Of a stretch of DNA of 64,000 nucleotides, positions 27,410-36,210 are shown one piece after another. Both the position numbers and the translations under genes were made by a program. This DNA is from Candidatus Villigracilaceae bacterium (GTDB taxonomy: Bacteria; Chloroflexota; Anaerolineae; Anaerolineales; Villigracilaceae): contig JAPKMP010000001.1 in assembly GCA_026645935.1 (NCBI GenBank), positions 62,001-126,000 of the forward strand, given 5' to 3'. The notes under the pieces are model-generated. The model ran no database searches, had not been told where the DNA came from, and saw only the letters and a program-made list of their open reading frames with translations. Within the stretch, counting starts at the first letter, position 1; every line of letters starts with the position of its first letter.

Positions 27410-28810
27410 CTAGTCATCCGCGCCGACGAGGGCAGGCGCGACGTCCACCGATTCGTGCATGGCGGCTTCAGGTCCGGCAGTGGCGTATTTTTTCATCAGG
27501 TACACCATGGCGACCGCCAGAGTCCCGTACACAACGGTGTAACCGATCAATGAGATGAGCAGGTCAACAGTGGTCAGGTTGGGTGAAACTGCATCTTCCA
27601 CCTTCAGCAAGCCTTGCACGATCCACGGCTGGCGTCCCATTTCGGTCAATACCCAGCCGCTCATGTTGGCAATGTAGGGCAGGGCAATCGTCCAGGGCAC
27701 CCACTTCATCCATTTTGAGTTTTCATACTTGCCGCGCGTTGCGAGCAGGAAGAGGAACGCGAGAATCATCATCAATAAACCGATGGTCATCATGAAGCGG
27801 AACGTCCAATAGGTAACGACCATGAGCGGGATGTAATCTCCGGGACCGTACAACGCTTCATACTCTGCCTGGATGTCGTTCACGCCTCGCACTTTGCACT
27901 CGAAGTTGTTACAAGCCAGGAAGCTTAAGACTCCGGGCATGCCGATCTGACTGGTGCGAAACGACCACACCTCGCGCTTTCCGCTCAGGTCGCCGATGGT
28001 GAGGATGGAGAAATCGGCGGGCGCGGAGGTTTCCCAATGCGCTTCGATAGCAGAGAATTTCATCGGCTGGGTCTCGAACATGAACTGACCGTTGGTATGA
28101 CCGCCGAAGAAGACCAGCGTGCTGGAGATCAAACCGACAATGGCTGCGGGAAGGAATGAGCGCTTGAACAAATCCACGTTTTGCCTGCGGGCGATGTGAT
28201 ATGCGCTGATGCCGATGATGAAGAAACTGGCGGTGGCAAGTCCTGCGGCGATGGTGTGCCAAAAGAACAACCAGCCTTTGGGATTCGCGACCAGCGCAAA
28301 GAAGTTCACCAGTTCGGCGCGTCCCGTGACTTCGTTGATCACATAACCGACGGGATGCTGCATCCAGCCGTTGGCGAGCAGTATCCAGAGGGCAGAAAGG
28401 TTCGAGCCGATGGCGACAAGCCAGATCGAGGCAAGATGCGCTTTCTCCGATACTTTTCGCTCACCGAAGATCCACACACCGAGGAAAGTCGATTCGAGGA
28501 AGAATGCCAACAAGGCTTCGATGGCGAGCGGGGCGCCGAAGATATCGCCGACGTAGCGGGAATATTCAGACCAGTTCATACCGAACTGAAATTCCTGCAC
28601 GATGCCGGTGACAACACCAATGGCGAAGTTGATGAGGAATAGTTTTCCCCAGAATTTCGCCATTTTTCGGAAAGCCTCATCCCTGGTCTGGTAGTAGCGG
28701 GTTTGGAAGTAGGCTACGAACCAGGAAAGCCCGAGGGTAAGGGGGACGAAGAGAAAGTGGTAAACGGTCGTGAGACCGAACTGCCACCTTGAGAGAGTGA
28801 TTGGATCCAT
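27410..28810 (-). CDS. cydA: Cytochrome bd quinol oxidase subunit I
   Basis: I start at the ATG at 28810 (MDPITLSRWQFGLT), with TTGGAG nine nt upstream; 466 residues. The high- and low-spin haem ligands are visible: His in TTVYHFLFVP, His in LFFWHTIAAG, and Met in the region before the conserved EMGRQPW. The Q-loop is of the short type, as in most non-enteric bd oxidases, including cyanide-insensitive ones. First gene of cydA-cydB-cydDC. A CRP/FNR-like site lies about 100 bp upstream. Confidence 0.96.
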   Translation of the reverse strand: MDPITLSRWQFGLTTVYHFLFVPLTLGLSWFVAYFQTRYYQTRDEAFRKMAKFWGKLFLINFAIGVVTGIVQEFQFGMNWSEYSRYVGDIFGAPLAIEALLAFFLESTFLGVWIFGERKVSEKAHLASIWLVAIGSNLSALWILLANGWMQHPVGYVINEVTGRAELVNFFALVANPKGWLFFWHTIAAGLATASFFIIGISAYHIARRQNVDLFKRSFLPAAIVGLISSTLVFFGGHTNGQFMFETQPMKFSAIEAHWETSAPADFSILTIGDLSGKREVWSFRTSQIGMPGVLSFLACNNFECKVRGVNDIQAEYEALYGPGDYIPLMVVTYWTFRFMMTIGLLMMILAFLFLLATRGKYENSKWMKWVPWTIALPYIANMSGWVLTEMGRQPWIVQGLLKVEDAVSPNLTTVDLLISLIGYTVVYGTLAVAMVYLMKKYATAGPEAAMHESVDVAPALVGADD

Positions 28811-28918
28811 GTATGTATTCTCCAAAAAATAACCGGCTAACCTTATCCAATTGGTCTAAACCTTGATAATTTTGATAGTCGATTGCTGGTATTGTAAACA
28901 TTCCGATTCTCGTAAAGA

Positions 28919-28958
28919 TGTGAATAATGTCACGGCTTGTTATGTAGATTGTAATCTA
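28919..28958 (-). promoter_or_regulatory. CRP/FNR-type site and second palindrome upstream of cydA
   Basis: TGTGA-ATAATG-TCACG at 28919-28934 is a CRP/FNR-family palindrome (five-base arms, N6), nearly the same as the one before nirS. TAGATT-GT-AATCTA at 28945-28958 is a second, perfect palindrome. Both lie in the 243-bp gap before cydA. Binding proteins are inferred, not shown. Confidence 0.6.
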
Positions 28959-29008
28959 TATATTTCGATACGTAATTTATTTATTTCATTATGCGACAAG
29001 GGATCATA

Positions 29009-29036
29009 AGCATCGGACCGTTCCCCGATGCTTTTT
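29009..29036. terminator. Terminator hairpin downstream of the ba3 operon lipoprotein gene
   Basis: AGCATCGG ... CCGATGCT with T5 on the plus strand and an A-run on the other side. It ends the minus-strand operon read from 29054 and separates it from the cyd promoter. Confidence 0.7.
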
Positions 29037-29053
29037 GGTGCGTGTTTCCCGTC

Positions 29054-29482
29054 TTACTTCGAATTTGGGTACGCCGATTCGATCCCCGGTCCTTCCACAC
29101 CATCAATAAAGCGTTCACCATATAACTCGCCATTGACGGTGACGGTGTAAACCCCATGGCCCGAGAGATATTGATCGGTGCCGGAGACGCTACGCCATGT
29201 GAAGGTCAGTTGGTTGCCTTCGAGCGTCCCTTCGCCTTCCTGAATATCGCCGGAGACCAGCCATTGCAATTTGTATTCGCCTAGAGCATCACCCGCGAAG
29301 ACCGTCAGCGTCCCGCCGTATCGTTCGCCCATGTTGTCGGTGGCGTTCAAGGCAAATGAACCGGTGATGTCCGGCACGTTGTCGGCGGGAGCCTCCGCGC
29401 CGAGGGGGGCGGGCTTGCGGCGCGGAAAGCAGGCAGTAAGTGTGAAGGCAAGCAGTAAAGCGAGGAGGGTAAGTTTCTTCAT
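29054..29482 (-). CDS. Putative lipoprotein at the end of the ba3 operon
   Basis: ATG at 29482 with AAAGGAACTC upstream; 142 residues. Signal peptide with lipobox LTAC (Cys at residue 18), then a beta-rich domain (GGTLTVFAGDALGEYKLQW ... GTLEGNQLTFTWRS) of calycin-like appearance. No redox motif. It follows the fusion oxidoreductase gene and a pair of REP-like hairpins, so co-transcription is possible. Function unknown. Confidence 0.7.
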   Translation of the reverse strand: MKKLTLLALLLAFTLTACFPRRKPAPLGAEAPADNVPDITGSFALNATDNMGERYGGTLTVFAGDALGEYKLQWLVSGDIQEGEGTLEGNQLTFTWRSVSGTDQYLSGHGVYTVTVNGELYGERFIDGVEGPGIESAYPNSK

Positions 29483-29503
29483 GAGTTCCTTTTGTTGGGC
29501 GGG

Positions 29504-29548
29504 CTTCAAGCCTGCCATTTGCTCGTCCGGCTAAAAGCCGGACCTACA
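29504..29548. repeat. REP-like pair of hairpins
   Basis: GGCGGGCTT-AAGCCTGCC-like and GTCCGGCT-AAA-AGCCGGAC followed by CTACAAA. The same design (stem ending in GGCT/AGCC, then CTACRA) recurs at 52228-52290. Intergenic. Confidence 0.6.
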
Positions 29549-29550
29549 AA

Positions 29551-31923
29551 TTATTCTTCTTCAAGCGTCATCAAGAACGCGATCAAATCCTGGATCTGCT
29601 CCCCGGTCAGGATATCGCCAAAGTTTTGGATCATCTGCCCTTCAGGATAACCCGGTACGACGAAAGCATTCGGCTCGAGGATGGACTGACGCAAATATTC
29701 CTCGGCGGTCATGCCGGGGACGCGTTCCGCGGCACGGTCTGCGATTCCATAAAAGGACGGACCGATGATGCGTTCATCTTTTTCAAGCGAGTGACAGATG
29801 CGGCAGCCCGCGTTCACGCCGGGGGCATGTTCGTAATAGATTCGTTCGCCCGCCGCCGGGTCGGGGATGTGCATGTCGCGGAAGTTGATCGTCAACGCCT
29901 GGCGCGGTTCGAGCGTGATGGTGTCGTCGAACAGGATTTGTTCGTAAGAGCCATCGGGGCGGTCGTACATTTTGATGACGACGTGATGTTTGCCCGGAGG
30001 CAGGAAGACCTGCTCGAATATCCGCGCACCCTGGTTGATGTGATTATCAATGGCAGTATACGTCTCATCGAAGAGGATGGCAGAATCAACCTCCAGCGTA
30101 ATGCGGATCGGCTGGTCAAGATCAGGCTCGATGGAAGCGGGAGGCGGGACGTCGTGAATCGCGTATCCGCTGTGGTGAGTCATCTGAACTGCGAACGAAG
30201 CGGAATCCTCGCCGTAAAAATTTACCGGGCGGTCGCTCAGCCAGATTTGAATAGCAGTGACGATCGCCATCACGCCGAGCAGGGGCAGGATGAATTTCAA
30301 GTGGTTTTGATTCGGTTTGAACCTGAACGTATCCGCTTCAGACTTGACCTGAGACTTGAGCGCTCGACCGAAATCTGTGGGCGCCGCCCAGGCTGTGTGG
30401 ACGAGCGGAATGAAATTCGGTTTGAGTTTCGGCAGTCGTTCGCCGTTGACGCGGTCATTGAGCCAGACGTTTCCTTCGCGATTGGCGCAATCTTCGGGCG
30501 GACAGCCAATGAACTGCACATTGCCTGCGCCCGCTTCGATTGTCTGGGTGGCGAGGTTTGGGTTTGCCATGGCGACGCAGGTTAGTGGAACGATATGAAC
30601 ATTCGGGTCGTTGAATTGATCGTCGACGCCATGCATGGCGTGACGTTCGCAGGTGAACACGACTTTGATTTTGTGATTGCTCCCGCTGCGGTCCTCGGCG
30701 GCGGGGACGCCGCCTTGAGCAATATGGCTTAGAGTTGTCTTCCACATTGGGTCGAGCGGAAAGTCGCCAAAGGTCAGCGCGTTATCGGGGCAGCTGCCGA
30801 TGCACACGCCGCATGAAACGCATAAGTTCGGGTCGATATCCGCCTGGAATTTGGGACGCGCCCCGTCGGTGCGGGGAATCATTTTGATGGCTAGATACGG
30901 ACAATCTCGTTCGCACAACGTACAGCCGTCACAGTTGTCTAAATCCACACGGACGGGTTGGAGGGCTTTCGATTGGGGCATGATCCACGGCAGAGCTGTG
31001 ACAATGCCAACGATGAAAAAAAGAACACTCCAAAACAAGGTTTGCGGTCCGCGCAGGAAAGTTGGGAGATAGAATAGATAGAAAAGGTCAATGGGGGCTT
31101 GTGCAGTCAGTTGCGCGTCATTGAGGGCGGGCAGCATGCCAAGCGGGAAGAGAACGGATGCAATAAGCAGGACGAAAATGGAGATCGCCATCCAATAACG
31201 CGGCGGCATCCATTTGGCGCGGCTCATGCGTTTGAGATGCAGCCAGAGGAAGTACGCCGTCAACGCGGATAAACCGAGGTGCAGTACGACCACGATCATC
31301 ATAAAGACCCAGCCCGTGCCGGCCGCATCGCCGACGAGATAATCGACAATAAAAGTTTGACCGGACTTGAATCCACCGAAGACTTTGAACAAACTTTGGT
31401 TCAACAGCGCGGCTCGCTGGTCCCAGATCAGCCAATATCCGGTGATGCCAATGAACCAGACAACGACCGCCATACCTACGCCGCTGACCCACGCCAGCCA
31501 GCGTGGACCGCGGAACCGGTCTTGAAAGAATGTGCGCCACCCATGAAGTAAGGCAAAGATGACGGCGGCATCGGAGGCGTAGCGGTGCATGGCGCGGATG
31601 ATGCGGCTGATCGCATTTGCTTCCATGCTTGCAACCGCTTTGTAGGAAATGGTAAACCCGAATGGGTAGAACATGGTCAAGTAAATGCCGGTGAGCAGGA
31701 TGATGACGAGTAAAAAGATGGTGATCGTCCCGGAGTGATAGAGGGGATTGAAGCGCGGATCGCGGATCAGCCGATTCAGCGGAGACTCAAGGCGCAGGGA
31801 AATGGCCTCGAAAGAACCGATCAACTTCCGGTTGGGAGAATCGAGGCGGGTTTTCCAATCCACGCTGGGATTGCGTTCGGAAAGGATGTCTATCAGTTGT
31901 TTTTTGTTGGGGGGAGTGGTCAT
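29551..31923 (-). CDS. Cytochrome b / 2x[4Fe-4S] / MvhD (FlpD) / cytochrome c fusion oxidoreductase
   Basis: About 790 residues (ATG at 31923; a TTG at 31935 is possible). Order: cytochrome b6-like domain with two His pairs spaced 14 apart, H113/H127 and H215/H229, for two b haems; more helices to about 320; a bacterial ferredoxin domain, C331-x2-C334-x2-C337-x3-C341P and C368-x2-C371-x2-C374-x3-C378P; an MvhD/FlpD-like domain with C425, C449, C474 and C479 (FIGCPPEDC); one helix near 542-562; an extracytoplasmic beta region; and a final cytochrome c with CRICH at 707-711. It follows the ba3 oxidase genes. I infer a quinol- or ferredoxin-linked cytochrome c reductase that replaces a bc1 complex; no Rieske protein is nearby. 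Confidence 0.85.
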   Translation of the reverse strand: MTTPPNKKQLIDILSERNPSVDWKTRLDSPNRKLIGSFEAISLRLESPLNRLIRDPRFNPLYHSGTITIFLLVIILLTGIYLTMFYPFGFTISYKAVASMEANAISRIIRAMHRYASDAAVIFALLHGWRTFFQDRFRGPRWLAWVSGVGMAVVVWFIGITGYWLIWDQRAALLNQSLFKVFGGFKSGQTFIVDYLVGDAAGTGWVFMMIVVVLHLGLSALTAYFLWLHLKRMSRAKWMPPRYWMAISIFVLLIASVLFPLGMLPALNDAQLTAQAPIDLFYLFYLPTFLRGPQTLFWSVLFFIVGIVTALPWIMPQSKALQPVRVDLDNCDGCTLCERDCPYLAIKMIPRTDGARPKFQADIDPNLCVSCGVCIGSCPDNALTFGDFPLDPMWKTTLSHIAQGGVPAAEDRSGSNHKIKVVFTCERHAMHGVDDQFNDPNVHIVPLTCVAMANPNLATQTIEAGAGNVQFIGCPPEDCANREGNVWLNDRVNGERLPKLKPNFIPLVHTAWAAPTDFGRALKSQVKSEADTFRFKPNQNHLKFILPLLGVMAIVTAIQIWLSDRPVNFYGEDSASFAVQMTHHSGYAIHDVPPPASIEPDLDQPIRITLEVDSAILFDETYTAIDNHINQGARIFEQVFLPPGKHHVVIKMYDRPDGSYEQILFDDTITLEPRQALTINFRDMHIPDPAAGERIYYEHAPGVNAGCRICHSLEKDERIIGPSFYGIADRAAERVPGMTAEEYLRQSILEPNAFVVPGYPEGQMIQNFGDILTGEQIQDLIAFLMTLEEE

Positions 31924-31938
31924 TTGTTGCGACAAGCA

Positions 31939-31978
31939 AAGTGACAGTCATGGCGCCAAGACGCCATGACTGTCACTT
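31939..31978. repeat. Long hairpin between oxidase subunit I and the fusion gene
   Basis: Perfect 17-base arms AAGTGACAGTCATGGCG and its complement with a six-base loop, entirely in the 65-bp space between the two genes. It may be an internal terminator, a transcript-stabilising end for the oxidase mRNA, or one of the dispersed GTGAC-type palindromes. Confidence 0.75.
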
Positions 31979-31988
31979 GATTTACCTG

Positions 31989-33638
31989 CTACCAAACCCG
32001 GAAGCCGGGGGAGGTGAGCGCCATGGTTCGGATCATTTCGAACAACACGGGTCCGTACATGAGGACGATGAGCGCGAGCGCGCCATAGATCCACGGAGCC
32101 CAACGATCGAGCCAGGCGGGTCCAAGGGCGGGGTCTTGCATGGGTTCGGCACTGGGAACTTCCACTTCGCTTTCGACTCTCTCTTTATTCGTGGCGGTCT
32201 TGTACATGACGACAAGATAGATCAGGCCGCTGACGAAGAGGATCGCGCCTCCCAACCCGACCTGGAAGAGACGACCGCTCCATTCAGCGGGCACATATGG
32301 AGCCAAACCGAGCGGAACGCGGCGAGGAGCGCCGAGCAGACCGAGTACATGCATCGAGTTGGAGAAGATGATCATGCCCACGAACCACACCCATGCCTGG
32401 ATGGTCGCCCATTTCGGCTGCCAGAGTTTGCGCCCGGTGAGATACGGCACGAGCCAGTAGGAGATGCCGATGAAGCTCAATGTGACTGCGGTTGCAACAG
32501 TGAGGTGGAAGTGACCCGGAATGAAGGCGGTGTTATGCAGCACTAGGTTGACGTTGTAGGAGGCATTCGCCAGACCGCCGATGCCGCCAAAGAAGAACAG
32601 GATGCCCGCGAGCAGTTGAGAAGCCACGGAGGGGTCGCTCCAGTTCAGTTTGCCGATCCAGCCCAGTGCGCCTTTGCCGCCATTCTTCCGCGCGCCGTGT
32701 TCGAGCGAGGCAATGACCGTGAAGGCGGTCATCATGGAGGGGAAGAACACTCCGAAGGTGAACATCGAGTGCAGGAACTTCCAGGTGGGGGGCACGCCGG
32801 GGTCCACATATTGGTGGTGGATGCCGATGGGGGTGGAGAGCACCAGGAAAAGCCAGAAGGAGAGGCGGGCGAGCGAGTCGCTGAACATCTTGCCGTTACC
32901 AGCCTGTTTGGGGAGCATGGCATACCATGAGATGTAGGCGGGCAAAAGCCAGAAGTAGACGAGCGGATGGCCTGTGAACCAGAAATAGGTGCGCGCCAGC
33001 TGCGGGTCCACGCCGTCGATCAAGCCGAGAGACCAGGGCAGCAGCATGGTGAGGATTTCAACTGCAACGCCGAGGGTACAGATCTGCCAGAGCAGTGCGG
33101 TGACGAGAGAACCAAAGGCGACGAACGGTGTGCGTTCGTTCTTGTTCTCTTTGCGCCAGTCGTTGTAGGTCATGAAGAGACCCCAGCCTTCCACCCAACT
33201 GCCGACCACGACGAGGGTCAGACCAACATAGAAGAACGGATTGGCTTTGAGCGGCGGGTAGAAGGTGAACAACACGGTGGCTTGGTTGGCAAGAATCGGA
33301 ATCGCCGCGGCGAGGACGCCCACGACCATCATCCAGAAGCCGACTTTGTTGAGGACGATGTTCTTGAGCGGGCGTTTGAGACCGAATACCACATTGAAGG
33401 TCAGGAAGCCCATGATAAAGAAGGTCGTCCACACCAGGGCGTTCAAAACGCCGTGAACGGTGAGACCTTGATAATAAGACTTGATGAGCGGCTTGAGGTA
33501 GGTGTAGAAATCCCAGCCTGCATGTTCGAAGGCTTGCAATGGACCAAACAGACTGCCCACCGCAAGCGCGAGGATGGCGACCAGGATGTGCGAGCCGATG
33601 AATTTCTTCTCGGCAACGGGTACTTGATATTGTGTCAT
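31989..33638 (-). CDS. B-family (ba3-type) cytochrome c oxidase subunit I
   Basis: 549 residues with about 13 helices. All metal ligands of the family are present: low-spin haem His62 (LTVHGVLNAL) and His378, CuB ligands His224, His274 and His275 (GIHHQ), high-spin haem His376 (IPGHFHLT). The cross-linked Tyr228 in GHPLVYFW is kept, so this is an oxygen reductase rather than one of the NO reductases that evolved from this family. It pumps protons and takes electrons from cytochrome c. GGAGAG precedes the ATG. Order in the operon: IIa, II, I. Confidence 0.95.
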   Translation of the reverse strand: MTQYQVPVAEKKFIGSHILVAILALAVGSLFGPLQAFEHAGWDFYTYLKPLIKSYYQGLTVHGVLNALVWTTFFIMGFLTFNVVFGLKRPLKNIVLNKVGFWMMVVGVLAAAIPILANQATVLFTFYPPLKANPFFYVGLTLVVVGSWVEGWGLFMTYNDWRKENKNERTPFVAFGSLVTALLWQICTLGVAVEILTMLLPWSLGLIDGVDPQLARTYFWFTGHPLVYFWLLPAYISWYAMLPKQAGNGKMFSDSLARLSFWLFLVLSTPIGIHHQYVDPGVPPTWKFLHSMFTFGVFFPSMMTAFTVIASLEHGARKNGGKGALGWIGKLNWSDPSVASQLLAGILFFFGGIGGLANASYNVNLVLHNTAFIPGHFHLTVATAVTLSFIGISYWLVPYLTGRKLWQPKWATIQAWVWFVGMIIFSNSMHVLGLLGAPRRVPLGLAPYVPAEWSGRLFQVGLGGAILFVSGLIYLVVMYKTATNKERVESEVEVPSAEPMQDPALGPAWLDRWAPWIYGALALIVLMYGPVLFEMIRTMALTSPGFRVW

Positions 33639-33654
33639 GATGTCTCTCCTTGCG

Positions 33655-34155
33655 CTACGGCGTCACAATGATCGCGCCGTACATTACGCCGTGTCCTGCG
33701 CCGCAGAATTCCGTGCAGATGAAGTTGTAGGTGCCTTCGTTTTTAAAGGTCACGGCCAGTTTCGAGACCTGCCCGGGAAGCACCATGAAATTGGCGTTAG
33801 TATTCTGGATCATGAAGCCGTGCTGCACATCGGGCGAGGTGACGTAGAAGGTCACCCTGGATCCGACGGGAACTGTGATTTCCCTCGGCAGGTATTCCCA
33901 TTGGGGAACCGCACGCGCAAGAATGTAGGCATCGTATTTTCCAGGCGCGATCTCGCGCAAACCGGGGTTCGACCACGGGCTGTTCGGATCGGTCGCCACG
34001 GTGCGCGGGTCCACGCGCTCTTCGGGCGCGGGCACTTGAATTCCCATCCCGAACGCCGCTACAGCGACGGCGGAGGCGAATAAAACCAGCAGGATGAAAC
34101 TGAAGATCATCCAGTTCCGCTCGTAGGAATCGATGTGCATTTTTTGAGCGCTCAT
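33655..34155 (-). CDS. ba3-type cytochrome c oxidase subunit II (CuA)
   Basis: 166 residues: one N-terminal helix (about 15-36) and a periplasmic cupredoxin domain. CuA ligands are visible: His in SPDVQHGFMI, and CTEFCGAGHGVMYG with both Cys, His and Met. The short single-helix form is normal for the ba3 family. Its start overlaps the stop of the 45-residue IIa gene (ATGA). Confidence 0.94.
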   Translation of the reverse strand: MSAQKMHIDSYERNWMIFSFILLVLFASAVAVAAFGMGIQVPAPEERVDPRTVATDPNSPWSNPGLREIAPGKYDAYILARAVPQWEYLPREITVPVGSRVTFYVTSPDVQHGFMIQNTNANFMVLPGQVSKLAVTFKNEGTYNFICTEFCGAGHGVMYGAIIVTP

Positions 34156-34289
34156 AGTGTGCCTCCACGCCCCACAAGGATCATATAGATCGTTGCCCAG
34201 ATCGCAATGAGTGTGATTACAAAGATCACAAGAACCGTAATGGTGCCGGTCGGGCGAAACTCATCGTCTTCCTTATCTTTTTTCGCCAT
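34152..34289 (-). CDS. ba3 oxidase subunit IIa (45-residue membrane peptide)
   Basis: ATG at 34289 with AAAAGGAG seven nt upstream; the stop overlaps the subunit II start. The product MAKKDKEDDEFRPTGTITVL continues into one helix and ends in VGRGGTL. The pattern F/K-P-x-G-T/A, one helix, then R-G matches the small subunit IIa of Thermus-type ba3 oxidases, which fills the helix missing from subunit II. Easily missed because of its size. Confidence 0.85.
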   Translation of the reverse strand: MAKKDKEDDEFRPTGTITVLVIFVITLIAIWATIYMILVGRGGTL

Positions 34290-34400
34290 GGTACATTCTC
34301 CTTTTGAATAATGAAATCAAGATGACTGCCGCTTCTAACGGCGCCGCAACCTGCGGAATGGAAATGGGCTTTTACCTTCGCTGGTACAGTTTCCACCTCC

Positions 34401-34988
34401 CTATTGCCGCAGCATGTACTTCAGATCATCGGCGATCTCCTTTGCGGTCACGCCGAATGGAAATACCATTTTCAAAAAACCCTCGCGGTCGAGGACGAGC
34501 AGGGTGGCTGTGTGGTCGATCAGATACCCGGTTGCACTGCTGCCTTCCGTCTTTTGGTAAAAGATACCGTATAACGAGGCGACTTCGTCCAATTGTTCCT
34601 TCGAGCCGGTCACACCGATAAAGGACGGATGGAAGTGCTTCATATACTCCGCCAGTTTTTCGGGCGTGTCGCGTTCGGGGTCGAGCGAGACCATGATAAG
34701 TTGCACCTCATCGGCTTTTGCGCCCATATCGCGCAGTGCCTGCGCCACATTGCCGAGGGTTCCCGGGCAGATATCGGGGCAAAAGGTGTAACCGAAATAA
34801 AGAAGAACGATCTTGCCGCGGAAGTCGCTTGGGGACACATCGCCTTGCGCGCCGGTCAAAGTGAAATCGAACGACCTCTCCGGCGATTGGATGACCGTGC
34901 CATGAAAGGTATGCGGACGAAAAAAATAGAATCCCGCCGCAAGACCCAAAACGACGACAATAACTGAAAGAAAAACTTTTAATCTCAT
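34401..34988 (-). CDS. SCO1/SenC family copper chaperone
   Basis: 195 residues with an N-terminal signal anchor (about 4-22) and a thioredoxin-fold domain. Copper ligands are CPDICP (C-x3-C) after YFGYTF, and His in YLIDHTATLLVLD. It should deliver copper to the CuA site of subunit II in the same operon, and possibly support copper nitrite reductase maturation. Separated by 34 bp from the second SCO gene. Confidence 0.92.
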   Translation of the reverse strand: MRLKVFLSVIVVVLGLAAGFYFFRPHTFHGTVIQSPERSFDFTLTGAQGDVSPSDFRGKIVLLYFGYTFCPDICPGTLGNVAQALRDMGAKADEVQLIMVSLDPERDTPEKLAEYMKHFHPSFIGVTGSKEQLDEVASLYGIFYQKTEGSSATGYLIDHTATLLVLDREGFLKMVFPFGVTAKEIADDLKYMLRQ

Positions 34989-35022
34989 ATCTGTTTATTT
35001 ATCCACTTCCTACTTTCCATTC

Positions 35023-35697
35023 TTACGGCGCATAACACAGGAACAAATGCGCGGCTTCATATGCCAGTTTGGAAGAGCCAGTGCTGTTCCGCACTTCTTC
35101 TGCCAGTACGCCGAGGTGGCGGAGGATGCGATCCGCGTCGGAGACTTCGGTGGTATAGCGATATTCCGAGCGGATGATGCCCCAGCCATCCACAAGGACA
35201 TAACCGGGATCGAAGGTGATGTTCCCGCCGCCTTTGTCTTCGTAATACGTTTCAAACCCAGCGCCGACGACGGTCTTCAATAAGTCTTTATTCGTTGTGG
35301 TCGCAAACTTCCAATGATCGAAATCAGCGTCGATCGATTCACCGTACGCTCTCAAGACTTCGGGCGTGTCGCGGTCGGGGTCGATGGAAATGGTGACGAA
35401 CGAAACGGGAATGCCGCCCAGGTCCACTTCGCCGAGGCGGGCTTGAATCTCCCGGATTGTTTCTGTCATGTTGTAGCAGGGTTCGGGGCAATGTGTGTAG
35501 GTGAAGGAGTAAAGCGCGAACTGTCCGCGCAGGGTTTCGCTGGTGAGGGGTTGGTTGTCCTGGTCGATAAAGTTGTAGGCGGGTGAGAGCCGCATTCGCG
35601 GCAGGACCTGGATGGGTTGGATTACCTTGAATGCAAAGGCGGAAATCACAAGAAATGCAGCGAAGGCGTAGATGCCGTTGAAATAATGCTTGCTCAT
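35023..35697 (-). CDS. SCO family protein lacking the His ligand
   Basis: 224 residues, N-terminal helix (about 8-27), SCO-type thioredoxin fold with CPEPC (C-x3-C) in YSFTYTHCPEPCYNM. At the place of the third copper ligand the sequence reads GYVLVDGWGIIR, with Asp where other SCO proteins have His. It may act as a thiol-disulfide reductase for CuA cysteines rather than as a copper donor. Overlaps the rrf2 stop by four bases. Confidence 0.85.
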   Translation of the reverse strand: MSKHYFNGIYAFAAFLVISAFAFKVIQPIQVLPRMRLSPAYNFIDQDNQPLTSETLRGQFALYSFTYTHCPEPCYNMTETIREIQARLGEVDLGGIPVSFVTISIDPDRDTPEVLRAYGESIDADFDHWKFATTTNKDLLKTVVGAGFETYYEDKGGGNITFDPGYVLVDGWGIIRSEYRYTTEVSDADRILRHLGVLAEEVRNSTGSSKLAYEAAHLFLCYAP

Positions 35698-36197
35698 GCG
35701 GGAACGTGATCGGTGGAGGAATGTGTCCCGGTTGGTGAAACAACATCCAGCGGGATCGAGGCGGTGTGCATCAATGTGGATTCGATTTGAATGCTGTCTT
35801 CCACCAGCTGCTGAAAGGTGACGCGGCTCATTTCATCCCGAAGCAGGTCGTTGAGGCGTTTCCACTGGCAGCTCACCGGGCATTTGTTCTCGAAAGGGCA
35901 GTCGCCCTCTTTGAGAACGCAGGCGGATATGACAAGATCGCCTTCAAAGTGCTCCACGATCTGCAGGAGGGTGATCTGGCGGGGAAGGTGTGCCAGGCTG
36001 ATGCCGCCATCGCGCCCTGGTTGGGTTTTGATGAAACCGCCGTTGGCCAATCCCGCAACGATGCGTTGCAGCAGGGCGGGGGGAATCAACATTTCCCGGC
36101 CGATTTCTGCGGTGGAGATGCGCGTACCCTCGGGCTTTTTGGAGAGAGCCAGCACCACACGGACGGCATAATCGGTTTGTCGGTTTACGCGGAACAT
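35694..36197 (-). CDS. Rrf2-family Fe-S transcriptional regulator
   Basis: ATG at 36197 (MFRVNRQTDYAVRV), 167 residues. The winged-helix N-terminus (ISTAEIGREMLIPPALLQRI) and the three-to-four cysteine loop C93, C100, C106 and C110 (CVLKEGDCPFENKCPVSC) are typical of Rrf2 proteins holding a [2Fe-2S] or [4Fe-4S] cluster, such as NsrR (NO) and IscR. With nitrite reductases in the same region an NO sensor is plausible. It heads the ba3 operon and has a perfect palindrome just upstream. A possible TTG start at 36230 lies inside that palindrome and is rejected. Confidence 0.88.
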   Translation of the reverse strand: MFRVNRQTDYAVRVVLALSKKPEGTRISTAEIGREMLIPPALLQRIVAGLANGGFIKTQPGRDGGISLAHLPRQITLLQIVEHFEGDLVISACVLKEGDCPFENKCPVSCQWKRLNDLLRDEMSRVTFQQLVEDSIQIESTLMHTASIPLDVVSPTGTHSSTDHVPA

Positions 36198-36210
36198 ATT
36201 TTTGAGTCGA

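Noticed and set aside
31989-33638. NO reductase of the B-family-derived type
   Set aside because: The active-site Tyr in GHPLVYFW and all CuB His are retained, so it is an oxygen reductase.
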